Position numbers and translations under genes: made by a program
From: Pseudisothecium myosuroides
Lineage: Eukaryota; Streptophyta; Bryopsida; Hypnales; Lembophyllaceae
Assembly: GCA_951799445.1 (NCBI GenBank)
Contig: OX637290.1
Span: forward strand, 1,118,501-1,182,500
Direction of reading: 5' to 3'
DNA length: 64,000 nucleotides
Notes under the pieces: generated by a model
What the model was told of the DNA's origin: nothing
The model's input: only the letters and a program-made list of their open reading frames with translations
The model's database searches: none
Shown here: piece by piece, positions 22,325 to 33,654 of the stretch
Position numbering within the stretch: the first letter of the stretch is position 1
How the letters are laid out: each line of letters starts with the position of its first letter

Positions 22325-24900
22325 CTCTTTGTTCTTCCTCATGGAAGTCTTTGATTCCTGCATTGTAAAGAAAAACAAATAAACATGATTAAGATTTCAA
22401 TGCCTTAAGAGAAATTTTAGATTAAGAGCTTGAAATTGATAAAGAGATTGTCAGAAGAAGAGATCTCGTGGATATCCCAAATATCATAAATTTAGTGACA
22501 CCAACACTGACTATAGAATGAAGACATTGTGTGATGACATACCTTTTTGATCTCTTCACATCATAATGGGAGGTGACTTGCCTCTCTGCAAAGAATATAG
22601 GATGCTTATTGGCAACCACACATAAATCTTTTGACATCATACCTAATTGCAAAAAAATTAATAATAGTATCTCCTCATTGACACCATTCAAAGAAAAAAT
22701 GGGCAATTCAATGTTGGAGACAAAAAAAGCCTTCCAATCATCAGCCCTCTTGCATTCACAACTCAACTTACCTTCTGAAAACTTTCATTCTTACACTCCA
22801 GGACACTCAACTCAAGATCTACTTCCCATGGTGTGTTACAAAATGGGCAATAGACCTGTAAATGATCATTAGAAGTTTTGTTAATAATAAATTTTAGATT
22901 TGGAAAACAATAAAGGAGATGAAATGTATGTTGTGTCAAAGACAATGCCAATGAAGGGTGATTGCAAGAAAGACCAGTACTAAAACATTGTCACAAAGGG
23001 AGTGCCAAAGCTTCTTTTGCAATAACTTTTAAAGCATGACTTCCGTGAACTTGAAATTTTATTGGAGATGCCTATCTTGAGTTTAGTCATATTTCATATT
23101 TTTCAGAAATTTTCAAAAATCAATTTTATATTTAAAAATCATTTGAACTAATATGTCACGTTTTGAGTTTTAGAGTTTTTTACTACGTTAGGAGTCCCCA
23201 AATTTAAAGATTTGGAGCTGAAATTTCTATAGTCTATTCCCATATTAGGAAGTCATGTTTCTACAAACGGGCATTAAAAAATATTTTATTTTATATCCTC
23301 TATGTCCATACAAAGAGGGCTCCCTTGCGTTCGCAATTTTGAATATTGAAGATGGTTTCAAGATCATTTTTTTGGTGAAATCTCTTCAACATAAAGTCTT
23401 CCCAAATGGACAATTTTTAATTTCTTTGAAAGTTGTTTTTCCTATTTTGTACAATTAAAACGTCAAACTATGTATTTTCTTCAAAATTTCAGCTTACTAA
23501 TTTTTTGTGAATAACTTTTGACCTAGATTTTTTTTAGGTCTGAAATTTTGGTGATATAATATTTTTAGTGTCATACTTATTATCCTTATTTATTTTTATT
23601 TTTAAAAATTTGTATGCAAAAGCTCATAGTACTGGGAATACTAATCAAAATGGAACAAAAACGGAAGGTCATTCTTGCAACGACTCTAGATGTGCAAGAC
23701 GATAGACATATCACTAGACTTCAAACTCACCAATTCCTCAATTATTGCTTACACGATTGCGTCCTCAGCTTGACCTTGCTCATACTTAGCAAACACATAA
23801 GGAAGCAAGGCTTGTTTCACCTACAAAATATGCAATAGACACAAACACAAACCAAATGCATTGAGTATGTACTTAGAGATAGATAGAAATAATGGAAATT
23901 GATTGAATGTCAAGCTCATAGTATCTCACTTCAGGGGAAGGATCTTCATAGCAACTTTTATCCATACGAGAAAGTGAATTGGATGCTAGCAATCCACCAA
24001 AAGTACACTCCTCTATTCTATGCCGTAACATGGGAAGCAAAAAGGTGCCCCTCTGCACATAGCAAGAGTGTTCAATTTAAGAATCCATATTTCAAGATGC
24101 GAGAGTGGCAACATGCATTGTCACATACACCATCCAAAAACCACAAATGAAATGAGGCTAAAATGCACGGTACATATAACTTGTAAAAGGCGTTTTATCT
24201 GGACCATTTCTTTGAATCGCCAATCTGAACAACAATATCCACATCTAATGTCTACATATGTCTCACCGTCACAGGCATCCGCATGAGTCTTGCATTGAGG
24301 ACCAAGGTTCATTTTCAACGCCTCTGTAACCAATTTTGCATCTCTTGTTGAGGCATTCTCAATACTCCGCTCTCCTTGAAAGATATAGCATGGCTCATGT
24401 GGCTTTGGTCTTGCATAGACGTCCATTGGCTTCTCAATTACTTGAGGAAAATCTGTGATGCAAGCAAGAACCAAACAAAATGATGAGCACGACTCACAAT
24501 GGAAGAATTTGCCACATCAAGAATCTATCATTGTTACAATCAAAGTCGACTTTGTGTATGAGGAACGACCACTCGAGATACTTCACAGAAAAGAAAAGAA
24601 ATGATCATGATGGTCAAACTTGTAGCAAGTCCACAAAGTATTCGCAACCTCAGGTCCTTTGTCTAAATTCTAAATTCTACGACAAAATCATTCTCTATTT
24701 TTTGAATTTATCATACTAGGCTTTGGTCCTTCATGTGGTACTTGTTGTGCCTTTGACATGCCATGCTCCATATATCGGTGAATAATCCTCTCCAAAGCCT
24801 TCTCCAATGAGGTTTTCTTTGATTGCGATGCCAAATTTGCAGTAGCTATACGCGAGCTTGCATTTGGAAATATTGAGAGAAATCTTGACAATTCTTGTCA
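22325..24900 (-). pseudogene. Unidentified multi-exon gene or gene remnant
   Basis: Several minus-strand segments have protein-like composition and are bounded by AG acceptors and GT donors. They are 24181-24452 (contains KPHEPCYIFQGERSIENAST and a Cys-rich stretch), 23930-24052 (41 codons, includes HRIEECTFGGLLASNSLSRM), 23753-23820 (includes KQALLPYVFAKYEQGQAEDA), 22772-22855 (28 codons, VYCPFCNTPWEVDLELSVLE) and 22325-22357 (GIKDFHEEEQR). A further Ser/Lys-rich segment lies near 24700-24890. I do not recognise the family. I could not join all phases, and stops lie between segments, so this is either a decayed transposon gene or a host gene with exons I missed. A cryptic CPFC pair hints at a zinc-binding loop, nothing more. 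Confidence 0.4.
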
Positions 24901-26001
24901 AGAACCTGCGGGTTTTGTCTTTTAGAGACAAGGTCAATTGCTGCTAACTTCAACTTTGCATCACCCCAACTTTAAATGGCATTAGTACTCTCGGCAGAAT
25001 CTGAATCCGACAATGTGATGACTGCATGAATAGAGGATTCACTGCCAAGCTCTACCAGAGCCTTTCCATTGCATCTTTTGCTTTCCCCTAATCTGCCTCC
25101 CACCATCCTGATCGCAATCTTCAAGGCTAAAACAACCAATTGAAAACAACGTATTTGCCAATGCCGCAATATCTAGAACTTTGGATTCTTTGAGAAGCTG
25201 GCTACACATAGGCCTTGCTCATTGTTCTTCTTCGGCCTTAGAAAAAGTTGTCTGCTGATGAAATGAGAAGATTTGCAAATAAACTTGTGAAGAATAAGTT
25301 GAAAATTTCTTGAAAAGTTGACCATGAACCAACTCGCTCCAAATTAAATTCTTCACTCAAGCAGCTAGGAGACTGAAGTCAAGAATCAAAACTGGATTTT
25401 GGAATGAACCAAGTCATTTCCAAATTGAGTAAACATACAAAGCTATTGAAAATTCACATGCATGTGCAACACTTAAGCTCCTAATAAAACTTGATAATGC
25501 GTACCAACCACTACACTTAGAAGTTCATCAATGCAAACATTCTTAGCTTGACAATCATATGGCCAAGCGAGATCGAAATACTTGTGTTGAATGATGAGAA
25601 GTTAGGTCTCATTAGAAAGAATGAGATGTATGAATGAGCACTGAGAGATTATCTATGGTTCCCAGCCAGCTAGCCGTACCCGGTTCTTGGATTGTCAACA
25701 AGCTAGGAAAATGTGTGCCACAAATTTTCCTTGCTGGCTCTAATGTTTCCTTGATTCCAATCCCTCAAAAGAATAGTTACCATCAGTTTTTTAATTAATT
25801 TAATTTGCACCAAGATGAAGAAGCTCATGAAGAAGCAATTGTAATTTCTTAAAATGTTGGACAAGCTCAAACGAAACTAAAGCAAACTTGTTTTTTGAGA
25901 GTTGGAAGCCCAGAGACAAACCTTAGTTTTGGTACGGACCAAGGTGCTCCCATTTGGTGATTGCAAAGCTATTAGTTGCTCATGGGATGTGCAACCTTCA
26001 A
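24901..26001. other. Intergenic DNA with possible exon remnant
   Basis: The minus strand at 24972-25169 has a frame with an acidic Ser-rich end (SDSDSAESTNAI) that may belong to the unidentified gene at 22.3-24.9 kb. The rest, up to the CACTA element, shows nothing I can support. Confidence 0.35.
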
Positions 26002-26636
26002 CACTATAAGAAAACAATGTTTTTTTTAATCCCTGGATTCTGCTTGTTAATGTCATGTATGATGTCTTGAATTGTCTACGTAGACGTCCAAAATTTTGCG
26101 TTGCCTGAGACATGCCAAAAACATAAAAAAAGACGTCGGACATCAACATATTTTGACGAGGCATCCAAAAAGACATGGGTCAAAGGGGTCCTCAAAGACC
26201 GCCATGTGGCTGTCATCTAAACGCCACGCGCGCATGGATAGCCTTATAGGATTTTTTTTCACCCATTCTTGTCTATGACGTGGCATATGAGGTGGCACAT
26301 GACATGGTGGCAAGAAAAATGACGTAGCATCCAACAAAGATGACATGGCATGCCACATCAACATAGTTTTCTGCTGCCTAAGAATTTTAATATTGTCTTT
26401 GACAACATCGACTTAGACGTCTACATGTTTTGTGAAACATCAACTCATACGTCCAAATGTTTTTATAGACGTGTTTTGAGACGTCACCTTAAACGTCTAC
26501 ATGTCTTGTGATATCAATATAGACGTTTATTATTCATGATGAATACCTCTGGCAATGTTTGGTATAATTTAGGAGAACAAAATGATGTCACGTTAGACGT
26601 TCATATGATTGAATGCACTATTTGACGTGATGTAAA

Positions 26637-27558
26637 TCCCTAAAGGACTAACCTACTATTTTTAGCAATATAGCATTTTGGGCAGGTACCTGTGACTATA
26701 AATTTGCATATTTTAGGCTGAAATTACAATAGAAGGTGAGGACAAGGAATATCTTTCATGTCAACAAAATTTTATGACATTTGGAAATATGAGTAAAAAG
26801 TTATGGCCTAATATGTTATTTTTTCAATGGGCAAACAATCTAGGCAGATTAAAAAAAAATCACTCTTTTCAAAAACATAAATTTGAAATTGATTTTCTAG
26901 ATTTATATATACGTGGAAACCTTTGAATCATTCTATTTCGATCAATGAGCCAGAAGTTATGAGGAATTTTAATTTGCGGGCAGTTAAAGATTGACTTCTC
27001 CACTCTAAAATAAATTTTGAAGTTGTTTATTTCATTCAAGTTCAATATTTTTGGAATTTTTTTTTTGTAGGATGTAGATTGTTTATTACAACATTACAAC
27101 CTTTGGATTGGCATTTTTCAATTCCATAATTAATTTCTTAACAAATTAGTGTTTTGAACCATTCTCTACTTTTCTCTACTTACTATTTATTTCTATATGT
27201 TATACAATTCCAAATGATCTAAAAAATTTCAAGCATGTAGCCAATTTGCCTTGAAGAATAAATCCAAAGAGTAACCACCATTTTGGATATTTTCATACAA
27301 AAGTGACCTTGTTAAGTATAGCTGCCCGATTTTTTGCAGAGATAAAAAAAGGATTTTTGTCAATTCAAACTCTAATATCTTGCAATCCACATAGTGGAAA
27401 ATTCTGAATTTTTTCCACATCTTTTCAAACCAGCGTACTACAAGATCCTATGGTTATATGTGTCCAAAAATGTTTTTTTTTCCAAAATTTGGCACTTGTG
27501 TTCAAAATGGCAGTTTTCGAGTGGTTTTGGAAAAAACATAGTCAATGAACTTAAGGGG
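26637..27558 (-). mobile_element. TTAA-family element TT-8, inside the CACTA element
   Basis: Starts with a diverged end (TCCCTAAAGGAC, preceded by TAAA) and ends TTAAGGGG before TTAG at 27559-27562. The interior is in the same orientation as TT-5: the GGGCAGGTACCTGTGAC block is at the left and the CAGTTTTCGAGTGG block at the right. It gives the uninterrupted version of the site where the MITE entered TT-3. Confidence 0.75.
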
Positions 27559-27562
27559 TTAG

Positions 27563-28066
27563 TCCTTGAAGGACCGAGGCATATTTTGGGCAAAAATTGT
27601 CAAAAAATGTCACTTTCTAGGGCAACAAGGAAAAATGAAAAAAAAAGTTTTTTTTCAAAATTCAACCATACAAATTTGTATTAGACTTCTCTAGGAATAT
27701 GTGGAAAAAATTTCAGAAACTTTGACCACGCAGATTGAAAGATTATAATGTTTGAAGTTAGGAGAAAAAGTTTTTTTTACAACCTTGCCCAATAGGGCCA
27801 ACAAACTTTAACTCCTTCTAGAATGAGATTTTTATACTACACTTGGGTTGTTTTAAAAAAAAATTGCATCATATAAGTTACCTACTTGCCAAATTTCAAA
27901 AGTTGATTATCATTTTTGCAAACAATTCTTCAAAGATTCTCAAATTGCCCGAATTGCCCCAAAAATTCAGGGCAGTATAACTTTTGATTTGGGCACCCGA
28001 TCGGAAAAAAATTAAATTTTCGGCAAGGTTGTACATGTTTACACGTTGAGTCCAAATTTCAAGCAG
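27563..28066 (+). mobile_element. TTAA-family element TT-9, right part lost
   Basis: Starts TCCTTGAAGGACCGAGG immediately after TTAG at 27559-27562, so it shares its flanking site with TT-8 but points the other way. Family landmarks continue to about 28066, where the CACTA sequence appears to resume. Confidence 0.65.
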
Positions 28067-29539
28067 GGTGGTAGGAGGGAAGACAAACCATATGGAATAT
28101 GTAAAACGCAAGAATTAGGTTTTGTTGAGGCAGCACACAAATGTCCGGAAAGACGTCGGGAGAATAGAGTGGGTTGTCTACCTCTATGTCTTTCGAATGA
28201 GTACTGGTATCTTCCAGACATTCATCAAGGAACAATGGTAGCGGTGCTTGATGCTGAGTGTGTTATGAGTTTGACATCACTACCTTGTATAGAGTTGCTT
28301 ACATGAAATGTATGCATCATTTTCTCAATTGTCCAGGAAATTGCTATGTCCAGATTTTGCTGACTAATAGTGCAAATACAATTCATCCCATTATTTCAAA
28401 GAATGCATTGACTACCTTATTTGAACCTTAAATCTCCCGGGACGTACCAATGTACTCTCAACATTTATCAGAGGTGTGTGTGTATTATGAAGGCAATGGT
28501 GCCCACTCCTGAACGATCTAGTATTTGATATCTCGTTGCCGTATTTAGGGTCAATTACACAAAATGTACACATGATTTTCATAATGGACCTGTAAATTGC
28601 CTTGTATTGTATGTCAACAATAGTATTTGAAAATTTATTTATTGCATTCTTTATCCAATAAAAATGTTGTGTCTACGTTGTTTTAACGTTTTGTCCCTTG
28701 CCATAAGCAAGTGCCATTCTACATTCATATCTATTGTCCATAATCAACCAAGACAACGTCTCTATGGATGTCTCCGTAGAAGTTATGCCTCCTTTGCAAT
28801 GTCTCCTAAGACATATGCTCGTCTTCAGAGACGTCGTCAAAGACATCTCACCGTCTCAATTGATGTCCCTGATAACTTTTCTATAACTACATAGACATGT
28901 CCAAAATAAACGTAGAAAATAGAAATGGGAACCTCCCCTCTGTTGACGTGGCATGCGACATTAGCATTCTTTGGATGGCATGCCTCGTCATCTTATTTTC
29001 CCCAAAGTCTGCTCGATGGCTGCCCAGTGTCCTTTTTTAAACCTCAGTCAGCCTTTTTACCTAAGACCAAAGTAATTTTCTCAAACTTATTCTTCATGAA
29101 AATGAGTCAACGAAGCTGATGTGACAATCAATGTTTTGCGGATGATCCTAAGGATATCTGCATGTCCTTCACCATGTCTGAGAAAATGGTAACACCAACT
29201 TGTTTTCAATAAAACTTGTCGTTGTCATCTGCAACATCCACAAAAATCTACCCTTAATCGTCCCCTATGTCACACATCTTGATGTCCCCGCGGACATAGT
29301 ATATCCTACCTTTGAAATTGTATGTTTGGCTTCGGCATAACCCCCCCCCCCGCAGATTTCATGTAGTGCAAGTTCTCTACGAAGATTGAGAATGCGTCAA
29401 TTCCATGCGCTCAAATTTTAAACTGGCACTAGGCAAGTGTAGGGAGCCCACCATAGGTATCACGTTAGCTGAAGTTAGTGGAGCCCAAGTGCCCAACTGC
29501 TTATTTTTGGCAACTTTTTTCATTAGTGGAGCCGCCCCA

Positions 29540-29619
29540 CACTACAAGAAAAGACACCCCAAATCAACAATGTTAAGTTGGTTCGGACATCTTGATTTGG
29601 GTAGGATATTCTAGTAGTG
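29540..29619. mobile_element. 80-bp mini-CACTA element
   Basis: The left terminus CACTACAAGAAAAG and right terminus CTAGTAGTG are inverted repeats of the CACTA type. CCA flanks both sides (29537-29539 and 29620-29622). Only 80 bp separate the ends, which is very short even for a MITE. A second right-type end, TTTTCTTGTAGTG, occurs at 30003-30015. An alternative is a larger element 29540-30015, but that pair has no matching 3-bp flank. Confidence 0.65.
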
Positions 29620-29740
29620 CCATGATGAACTGCCCCCCTCATTGCCCCCCGATGGATGGATGGATGGATGGGGGATGAATGAGGTTTTTACTATTGCAAA
29701 TCTGTACTGAGGGGTTATTGATTGAATTGTTCATTAATTT

Positions 29741-29941
29741 GCAATTGGTTCTTGTGTTAGTCCCGGCATTTGTTCAAGGTAGTGATCTTGTTAATGGTAG
29801 ACTCTACAACACCTTTACTACAAGATAACAATGCCAATTCGTTAATTGCTTCTTGTGTTAGTCCCGGCATTTGTTCAAGGTAGTGATCTTGTTAATGGTG
29901 GACTCTACAACACCTGTACTACAAGGTAACAATGCCAATTT
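29741..29941. repeat. Tandem duplication, 101-bp unit, two copies
   Basis: CTTGTGTTAGTCCCGGCATT occurs at 29751 and 29852. The following about 90 bp match, with a few substitutions (GGTAGACTC against GGTGGACTC, CCTTTACT against CCTGTACT). The repeat lies between the two CACTA-type right ends. Confidence 0.9.
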
Positions 29942-30908
29942 GGACATTTTTTTGTCAATTCGGACACAGTTAATCAATTTGGACGTGTCAATTTGGATGT
30001 TGTTTTCTTGTAGTGCTCGTTCACATTTGGGGCTAGGTTTTAGTTGACATTGTATTTGAAAGCCAGTGATAATTTGAGGGCATTGTCAAGATTCCTGTTT
30101 TTTAGTTCCGAATATTGTGAGGATGTTGCTCAAATAGATGGAGAGGTACTATTGTTGCGCTTCTTTGGAGAGGTTGAAAAATTACGAGAAAGAAGACGTT
30201 AAACCCAAAATCCAAAACTTACACAAGGTATTAAATTCAAAACCTTCTTAGTTTGCAGTTTTGTATTTTTCTTGTCATTTTGCATAATTAAGATGTTGTA
30301 TAATACTTTGTATAGATTTACTTGGACTAGTAGAGAGTCCGACTTTGAACAAAATAAAATTGAGTCAAGACAAATTTAAATTGCTTTTTGCACCACTTGA
30401 CATGTAGGGTTTGTTGTTATCCTTCTTTGACATGTGCAATCTAACTCTTCACCAGCCTTGAGATGAAGAGTAATATATCATAAATGAAGTACTGAAATTG
30501 CAGCAGCCTTGAATGATATTTGAATGACCTTTTCTAAGAATGCTATTGTTAAGGTGATATAAGTGTCTAGATACCACTAGGCCGATTGAAACTATTGGTA
30601 TCGAAATTGATATTGTGTTCTTTTTTCAACTGCTCTAGTTGGTATCTAGGTTTGCATGTAATTTACACTCATTCCATTGTAGGTGTTGACAACTCTAGCT
30701 TTTACACACTTCACTCAAAAGAAAGTGAATGTGGCAGTCATTGAGGGACGTTAAGGCCATTGTGGTGTGCTCATGTGAACATACACTCTGTATGGTGCAT
30801 TGCTATAATCATCATCGATTGTGAGGCAATGCAAGTCTATTGGAAATGGGACCATGGCAATATGATATTTCAAATGAGTGGAAACTTGGTTCCTTCAAAT
30901 TTGGAACA
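29942..30908. other. Intergenic DNA with a CACTA-type end, no gene
   Basis: The first 75 bp carry repeated CAATT(T/C)GGAC motifs and end in TTTTCTTGTAGTG at 30015, resembling the subterminal region of a CACTA element. The rest shows no supported frame, RNA gene or paired repeat. Confidence 0.45.
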
Positions 30909-30912
30909 TTAA

Positions 30913-31488
30913 CCCCTAAAGTGTCTTGTGCTAGAAATTGGTGAACACTCCCAAAACTACCCCAAATAATAATTTCAAAAAAGGTCAATTTTATTTATTT
31001 TAATGAATTCAAAACTATACGATCTTATTGTCAATTGGTATTAGATTCACATGTAAAAAAACTTGGGTTATGAGGACAATTTATGATTGAAATCATGGCA
31101 TTGAAAGTAAAACGATATTATTTTCAAAACTACCTGAGTGTTAAGCCATTGTGGATTTGTCAAACTTTTGGCTCCATAACTCAAATTTTCCTTTATAAAG
31201 AAGATTGAAGGGCTTTAGATTTGTCTATAGTCTCAAGTTAAGAAAAAATATGTGAATCTTTATTTCAAAATGATAATCCTCTCCATCTATTCATTTATGG
31301 AGTCCAAAACAAAATAACCGTATAAAATTACACCAACTGAATGATCTTCATAAAAATTAGACTTTCTAAGTTGTGTTAGATTTTCAAAGCTTAAAAAAAA
31401 TTAAAAAAAATTAAAAATTAGATATTGCATGCCCCAAACATCCAAAAAACAAACAAAAAACATGTTGGTTTTTAAAGAGCTTTAGAGG
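30913..31488. mobile_element. TTAA-flanked element TT-10 (576 bp)
   Basis: Lies between TTAA at 30909-30912 and TTAA at 31489-31492. The ends are CCCCTAAAG and CTTTAGAGG (9 bp, one mismatch). The interior differs from the ~930-bp family, so it is a further subfamily with the same ends. No coding capacity. Confidence 0.7.
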
Positions 31489-31616
31489 TTAAATTTTGAA
31501 GTTCGAATAGAAGCTAGACTTAGTTATCTGCATGTAAGGAATTGGGCTAAAATTAACAAAGATATTATTTTTGTGATTGAAATTCACATCCAAATCAAAG
31601 AGGAGGAATTTGCCTA

Positions 31617-31869
31617 CACAAAATAGTGAAATTAGGTCACTTTTATAATTAGGTTGCCTTACCTCAAGAAAGTTACTTTACTAGCTATCAAAGTCAACAA
31701 AATACTTCTACAGCTATTTCCATTTGCTCACATGGAAATTAATGAGTCCCGGTTACAACAATTCCTGATTCAAAACAATAGTGCATTCCTGTACAATAAC
31801 CTATAATTATTTATTTAGTTTCAAATGTCGAGAAATTAGTATGGGACAACCTAATTTCACTATTTCGTG
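31617..31869 (-). mobile_element. TA-flanked MITE, family S, copy 5
   Basis: 253 bp between TA at 31615-31616 and TA at 31870-31871. The ends are CACAAAATAGTGAAATTAGG and its inverse with one change. The interior has the same orientation as copy 2. Confidence 0.78.
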
Positions 31870-31871
31870 TA

Positions 31872-32274
31872 ATTACTTCGGAATAACAAACATCTTATAC
31901 AATATGTGAATAAAATAAATTAGTAAATAACAACAATATTTCAAGGGGGAAATTTGCACCCCAATGCTATACAAATACGCTAAAAGCTAGAAATTTGAAT
32001 TTTTGAATAACATTCAATGAAGAATAAATCACATGACTTCCTTCACCTAGTTTTTTAAAATTAAGATTCTTCTAATGTTACTCTATGGCACCATGGTCTC
32101 AACAATAGCCAAATTGGTTCATTATAGGCCACAATTGGTTCAAATGAGGCATCCAATTGGGAGGTCTATTAAATGGGGCATCTGTGAGGGAGATCTATCA
32201 AACGAGGCATTGATGCATTGAGTAGTTCTTATTCTTACCAAAATGTGGTCACTATAATTATTTCGTGGTGTCAT
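31872..32274. other. Intergenic DNA, nothing recognised
   Basis: AT-rich. Two short near-repeats around GAGGCAT (near 32146 and 32205) are visible, but there is no gene or mobile element that I can define. Confidence 0.4.
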
Positions 32275-33480
32275 AACATTCAGTAGCCTTCAGAGAGGCT
32301 GCCTTTTCTTCTCCGATGTCCTCATCCACGACTTTCATCCCCACTTAATTTATGTAAGCTTCAGTACCGGGATAGTGAGAGTACATTATGCTATGTTACA
32401 TTTTATTTTCTTAATTTTAGGACTAGACATACAAATCATCAAATATTTTGGTGAAAGATGTTGGCAAAGAATCCAATGAGTAATACACTAATGCCTTGTT
32501 AATATTTGCAATCAATAACTTATTTTGGGTTTCAATGTGAAAGACAACTCTTTATATGCACATGGGGTAGTAGGAGGTACAACAATTCATGTGGGATAAA
32601 TAAATTAGAATTTGTAGGTTCTCATGCACTCATAGTTAAGTCAAAAACAAAGAATTGTGTTAAAAGTAGAATTTCAGACCTCGTTTAGGCATAGTAAAAT
32701 AATCTTTTTCTTAAAACTTTGAACTAAAAAAAGTTGGTAAATGAAGATAAGTTTTACCTCCAAAAATCCGTTTAGGATTTTGAATCTCCAATCAAAAGTT
32801 ATGAATAAATTTCGGAGAGGGGTTGGAATGGATTTTTAAATGACTTTGTAGAAAATGTCTATTAAAAATCTTCTCCAAAATTTATTCATAACTTTTGATT
32901 GGGGATTCAAAATCCCAAACGGATTTTTGGAGATGAAACTTATCTTCATTTACCAACTTTTCTTAGTTCAAAGTTTTTTGAAAAAAGTTATTTTACTATG
33001 CCTAAACGATGTTTGAAATTCTACTTTTAACACAATTCTTTGTTTTTGACTTAGCTATGAGTGCATGAGAACCTACAAATTCTAATTTATTTATCCCACA
33101 TGGATTGCTCTACCTCCTACCACTCCATGTGCATATAAAGAGTTGTCTTCTCACTTTGAAAGCACAATGCATAAATGGGTTCTAATTCAAAATGAGGTAA
33201 TTCTACAATAACATAGAAATCAATACTCTCAATGAATCCATTAGCATTTTGTTTCAAGTTCCTAATGTTTTGTATTTAGTTTTACTTGAATTTTTTTAAT
33301 TTTCCACTACTTCAGTGTATAGTCGCGGAGCGGGCTCGAAGTTCAGTTCTGACAAATATTGACAATTGTCCGCACGAAATCAGTAGTTACTGATATGGTG
33401 CGGAATGTACCGCACCATTTCATCCCTTGGATGAAATGGTGTGGTATATTCCACACCATTTCGTTCGGGGGAAGGCAGAG
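32275..33480 (-). mobile_element. Foldback-type element family P, copy 2
   Basis: Contains a very long inverted repeat (arms about 32531-32822 and 32873-33160) and a pair of short perfect palindromes at 33393-33462. Its left half (32300-32560) is the inverted counterpart of 21790-22060 in copy 1. The shared start AACATTCAGTAGC appears in both copies. No coding capacity was found. The ends are approximate. Confidence 0.65.
32531..33160. repeat. Long inverted repeat, ~290-bp arms, ~50-bp spacer
   Basis: Reading inward from both sides gives the same sequence with few differences, for example GTTCTCATGCACTCATA against TATGAGTGCATGAGAAC, and CCAAAAATCCGTTTAGG against CCAAACGGATTTTTGG. The spacer is about 32823-32872. 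A transcript would fold into a roughly 630-nt hairpin. Confidence 0.92.
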
Positions 33481-33627
33481 CTAGTGATTGCTATGTGATT
33501 TTTTGAAGTTTTTATGAATAAAAAAATAAAAAAAAACTTTTGACTTTTATTTATGTTGCCACAGGACATACTAGTTAGTAATTATGAAAAAATGAAGATA
33601 GTTATGAAAAACATTACATTATTTTTT

Positions 33628-33632
33628 AAAAA
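33628..33632 (-). terminator. RNA polymerase III T5 terminator of tRNA-Lys
   Basis: On the minus strand a run of five T lies 22 nt past the tRNA 3' end, the usual kind and distance of Pol III stop. Confidence 0.75.
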
Positions 33633-33654
33633 GTAATCATCTATGCGAAGCCTT

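Larger units (their letters stand above)
26002..29368. mobile_element. Non-autonomous CACTA transposon (3.4 kb) with insertions
   Basis: The left end is CACTATAAGAAAAC and the right end, read inward, is CACTACATGAAATC, matching at 11 of 14 positions. A 3-bp target duplication CAA flanks it (25999-26001 and 29369-29371), as expected for CACTA/En-Spm elements. Both subterminal regions (26080-26630 and 28145-28900) are rich in variants of AGACGT(C/T)TACATG and GACGTC, resembling the subterminal transposase-binding repeats of CACTA elements. No TNPD/TNPA coding is visible. Two TTAA-family elements occupy 26637-28066. A C12-type run lies near 29341. Confidence 0.85.

Noticed and set aside
23000..23610. 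Another TT-type element
   Set aside because: Some interior words resemble the family (AATAACTTTTAAAG, AATAACTTTTGACC), but neither TTAA nor terminal repeats could be placed.
29341..29352. C-run as a biological signal
   Set aside because: A homopolymer near the CACTA right end; its length may be a sequencing or assembly effect.
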